From assembly GCA_946482295.1 (NCBI GenBank), contig CAMLRB010000021.1, positions 1-24,708 of the forward strand: a stretch of 24,708 bases of DNA, given 5' to 3'. The notes under the pieces are model-generated. The model worked only from the letters and a program-made list of their open reading frames with translations. It was not told where the DNA came from and made no database searches. Origin of the DNA: an uncultured Bacteriovorax sp. Lineage in GTDB: Bacteria > Bdellovibrionota > Bacteriovoracia > Bacteriovoracales > Bacteriovoracaceae. A program made the translations under genes and the position numbers. Shown piece after piece: positions 22,477-24,708 of the stretch. Each line of letters opens with the position of its first letter. Position 1 is the first letter of the stretch.

Positions 22477-23237
22477 AAACGGCTGATGAGTTCTGGATAA
22501 TCTATAAAAGGATTTCTATTTCCTTGAATGGCCATAATTTTATCGTGGCGAATTCTCTCTTCGCTATCGACGGGATCTTCACTGTTCCATTTTGCGAAGT
22601 ATTTTTTTTGAGTGGGATCGATTGGCATTTCATAACGAACACTGAAATACGCCATTGCACGAGCAACGTTTCCGCGATGTTCACGAGGGGGCTCAAACGA
22701 TTTGATGTTTCCATCAAGTGAGTTTCCAATTTTAGAATCACGGCAATCGTCAGCAGTAAATTTTCCTTTCACTTCACCAAAAGGGAAATTGTTGCGCGTG
22801 GAATTGGCATGCATGTCAGAAGGGTAGAGGTGGTGAAGATCCGTTTTTTGCATTTCAGCTGAATGCTTCTTAGAGAATTTACTCTGAGGCCATGTGTGTT
22901 CGCAATTCACAATTTCTGGATTAGGAATTTTTCCAGGTCCAACTCCTGCTGATTCATCAATATCTTTGTTGCAATAAACTTCGCGAACGGAATATCCATT
23001 TGGTGTTTTTTCAAGAAAGAGTTCACCAAACATAATTTTGCGAGCTTCATTATAGGTAAGCGTTTTCTGATTTTGGGAAATAAGTTTTTGAATCGATTGA
23101 CGAAGTTCTTGATTTGAAATTTTTTCGTTAGCTATTTTATCTAACAAAGCGCTTGGGTAATAAGAGAGGGCCCATGAGACATTAAGAGATAAGACCGAGT
23201 AAACGAAGACCATCGTGAAGATTACTTGCTTCTTCAT
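22473..23237 (-). CDS. endA: Secreted endonuclease I (EndA/NucM family)
   Basis: 254 residues with a signal peptide (MKKQVIFTMVFVYSVLSLNVSWA). The beta-beta-alpha-metal catalytic block is EHTWPQSKF (113-121), followed by DLHHLYPSDMHANSTRNNFPFGEV (133-156), which includes the conserved NxxRxN-type segment. RGNVARAMAYFSVRY and HDKIMAIQGNRNPFIDYPEL complete the family pattern. It cuts double-stranded DNA without sequence specificity in the periplasm or outside the cell, with Mg2+. In a predator or saprophyte it would serve nucleotide scavenging, by inference. Length is normal. AAGGA lies nine bases before ATG. First of an operon of three, divergent from the KAS III gene across 190 bases in which I see no clear promoter. 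Confidence 0.93.
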   Translation of the reverse strand: MKKQVIFTMVFVYSVLSLNVSWALSYYPSALLDKIANEKISNQELRQSIQKLISQNQKTLTYNEARKIMFGELFLEKTPNGYSVREVYCNKDIDESAGVGPGKIPNPEIVNCEHTWPQSKFSKKHSAEMQKTDLHHLYPSDMHANSTRNNFPFGEVKGKFTADDCRDSKIGNSLDGNIKSFEPPREHRGNVARAMAYFSVRYEMPIDPTQKKYFAKWNSEDPVDSEERIRHDKIMAIQGNRNPFIDYPELISRL

Positions 23238-23427
23238 AAATCTACATCCTTATTAAATTTATGTGGGGGTCTTTTTAATTGTCGTAAGAATCACTTCACT
23301 CTGGCAACCGTTTTTCATTGGAGTAATTCGCTCAACATGAGAAACAAAAAAGATCAGGCATAGCTAGGAATAATTTTAGATTTGCTTTAGAATGGTGTTA
23401 AGAATCACTAACTATAGGATTGGATAT

Positions 23428-24444
23428 ATGCAAAAGTTTCGCAGTGAAATTACCGGTGTGGGTTCATTCGTACCACCTGATATTTATACAAATTTTGATA
23501 TTGAAAAAATGATGGATACTTCAGATGAATGGATTCAACAGCGTACTGGTATTGTGCAAAGACATTGGGCACGTCCAGAGGATTCAACTTCTGACCTAGC
23601 ACTAAAGGCCTGCGAGAAGGCGATCGCGAGCGCAGGACTTAAAATCTCAGATATTGATATGATCATTTTTGCGACATTAAGTCCGGATCATGACTTTCCA
23701 GGAACAGGATGTTTTCTCCAAGCGAAATTAGGCATTCCTGAAATTCCAGTGCTTGATATTCGTCAACAGTGTACAGGATTCCTCTACGGAATCAGTATTG
23801 CTGATAAATTCATTCAGAGCGGTTCTCACAAAAATATTCTTGTTGTTGGTGCTGAAATTCATTCTAAAGGATTGGATCGCACTCCGAATGGACGAAATGT
23901 AGCAGTTCTTTTTGGGGACGGAGCGGGAGCCGTTGTTGTCTCTCAAAGAGAACTAAAAGATCCTGCACGTGATTCTCGAATCATGACAACTCATCTTTAT
24001 GCAGACGGATCATTTGCTAAAGAACTCTGGATTCCAGCACCTGGAAATGCATTAGGCGCCGACCGCATTAACAATACAATGCTGGCCGAAGGAATGCACT
24101 ATCCACAAATGAACGGGAAAACAGTATTCGTTCATGCTACAAAAAGAATGTCTGAATGTCTGATGAAAGCTTGTGAAGAAGCCAATGTGAAACTAGAAGA
24201 CATTGATCTTTTTCTTTTTCACCAAGCAAATTTAAGAATCAATTCAAAAGTAGCAGAGATGTTACAGATTCCAGAAGAAAAAATCTTCAATACAATCCAA
24301 AACTACGGGAATACTACAGCAGCGACGATTCCGCTAGGGATGGATGATGCCATCAAAGCAGGAGCACTCAAAAAAGGAATGCTCGTTGCTTCGGCGGCGT
24401 TTGGTTCTGGATTTACGTGGGCAAGTGCGATCTGGCGACAGTAA
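23428..24444 (+). CDS. fabH: 3-oxoacyl-ACP synthase III (FabH-like)
   Basis: 338 residues, thiolase fold. The catalytic triad is complete: C115 (QQCTGFLYG), H265 (FHQANLRI) and N295 (QNYGNTTAATIP). The segment AVLFGDGAGAVVV is typical. It condenses an acyl-CoA starter with malonyl-ACP to begin fatty acid synthesis, or a related condensation. It is about 20 residues longer than E. coli FabH, with the excess near 190-230 (GSFAKELWIPAPGNALGADRINN...). A specialised KAS III (such as a methyl-branch, OleA-like or secondary-metabolite enzyme) is possible because no other fab gene is adjacent. ATG at 23428 is chosen because AGGA is eight bases upstream; in-frame ATG 23392 has no ribosome binding site. 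Confidence 0.9.
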   Translation: MQKFRSEITGVGSFVPPDIYTNFDIEKMMDTSDEWIQQRTGIVQRHWARPEDSTSDLALKACEKAIASAGLKISDIDMIIFATLSPDHDFPGTGCFLQAKLGIPEIPVLDIRQQCTGFLYGISIADKFIQSGSHKNILVVGAEIHSKGLDRTPNGRNVAVLFGDGAGAVVVSQRELKDPARDSRIMTTHLYADGSFAKELWIPAPGNALGADRINNTMLAEGMHYPQMNGKTVFVHATKRMSECLMKACEEANVKLEDIDLFLFHQANLRINSKVAEMLQIPEEKIFNTIQNYGNTTAATIPLGMDDAIKAGALKKGMLVASAAFGSGFTWASAIWRQ

Positions 24445-24708
24445 TTAAGCCGCCAGTACACTCATCATAAAGTAAGTTTTATTCAGTGAGAGTTGCAGAT
24501 GTTCGAATAATTTCAGTTCATCTGCATCGATCGCTTCATCAAATTTCTTTTTTACAGCATCTGAAAGTCCGCTTTCAACAGCAAATTCTCCAAGAGCACC
24601 CATTACACGAGCGCGGGCCTTATCTTTGTTAATCATTCCGCTTTCAAATTCTTTCGATATCGTAACGAGAGCTTCACTGTATTTAGCTTGCGAAGCTTTG
24701 ATAGCATC
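24445..24708 (-). CDS. Unrecognised helical protein, C-terminal part (runs off the right edge)
   Basis: From the window edge to TAA at 24447-24445, 87 codons stay open with no stop. The start lies beyond the edge, since the internal Met at 24636 has no ribosome binding site. The visible part is alpha-helical and charged (KARARVMGALGEFAVESG, SDAVKKKFDEAID), with a final hydrophobic helix (TYFMMSVLAA). No family recognised. It converges on the KAS III gene with no base between the two stop codons and no hairpin between them. Confidence 0.5.
   Translation of the reverse strand, partial: DAIKASQAKYSEALVTISKEFESGMINKDKARARVMGALGEFAVESGLSDAVKKKFDEAIDADELKLFEHLQLSLNKTYFMMSVLAA

Noticed and set aside
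1..24708. CRISPR arrays, tRNA genes, insertion sequences or phage genes.
   Set aside because: No repeated spacer pattern, cloverleaf-like segment, transposase or phage protein was seen on reading through the window by eye; a tRNA/Rfam scan would be needed to exclude small RNAs fully.

Overview
The window looks like a chromosomal stretch from a low-GC, Gram-negative, probably free-living or predatory bacterium of the Bdellovibrio/Bacteriovorax type (Bdellovibrionota). This is an inference from gene style: paired M16 peptidases, a bactofilin operon with an L,D-transpeptidase, many small secreted or lipid-anchored proteins, a histone-like lysine-rich protein and a Tat-exported high-potential iron-sulfur protein. 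No rRNA, tRNA, CRISPR array, insertion sequence or prophage is visible. Coding density is high, many neighbouring genes overlap by 1-4 bases, and no gene-free stretch exceeds 300 bases.

Layout. 1-402 (-): start of a PhnP-like metallo-beta-lactamase-fold hydrolase that runs off the left edge. 493-3302 (+): an M16 peptidase pair, one with the zinc motif and one without. 3295-5509 (-): a three-gene envelope operon (L,D-transpeptidase, single-pass coiled-coil membrane protein, bactofilin) behind a good sigma-70-type promoter. 5716-9444 (+): acidic coiled-coil protein, diguanylate cyclase and metallophosphoesterase. 9455-10288 (-): outer-membrane-barrel-like protein. 10416-12537 (-): glutamine-dependent NAD synthetase and a lysine-rich histone-like protein, closed by a clear terminator. 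12563-15541 (+): EamA transporter, UXS-like sugar-nucleotide decarboxylase and glycosyltransferase. 15560-16760: a more AT-rich islet with a two-TM protein and an XRE-type regulator. 16773-17921 (-): a secreted cysteine-rich protein with lysozyme-like features, whose ribosome binding site lies inside a perfect 10-bp hairpin. 17964-20177 (-): polar amino acid ABC transporter (binding protein, permease, ATPase). 20248-20682 (-): ApaG. 20924-21271 (+): HiPIP. 21299-23237 (-): secreted endonuclease I, lipoprotein and DTW-domain tRNA modification enzyme. 23428-24444 (+): KAS III (FabH-like). 24445-24708 (-): C-terminal part of an unrecognised helical protein.

Much of the content concerns the envelope (wall crosslinking and scaffolding, surface sugars, secreted hydrolases) and nutrient acquisition (amino acid uptake, secreted nuclease). 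I do not see a single obvious new defence or mobile system. The most distinctive items are the bactofilin/L,D-transpeptidase operon without a LytM peptidase, the sequestered ribosome binding site at 17921-17949 in front of the lysozyme-like protein, and the three-gene c-di-GMP operon whose first protein carries repeated short aromatic/acidic motifs.
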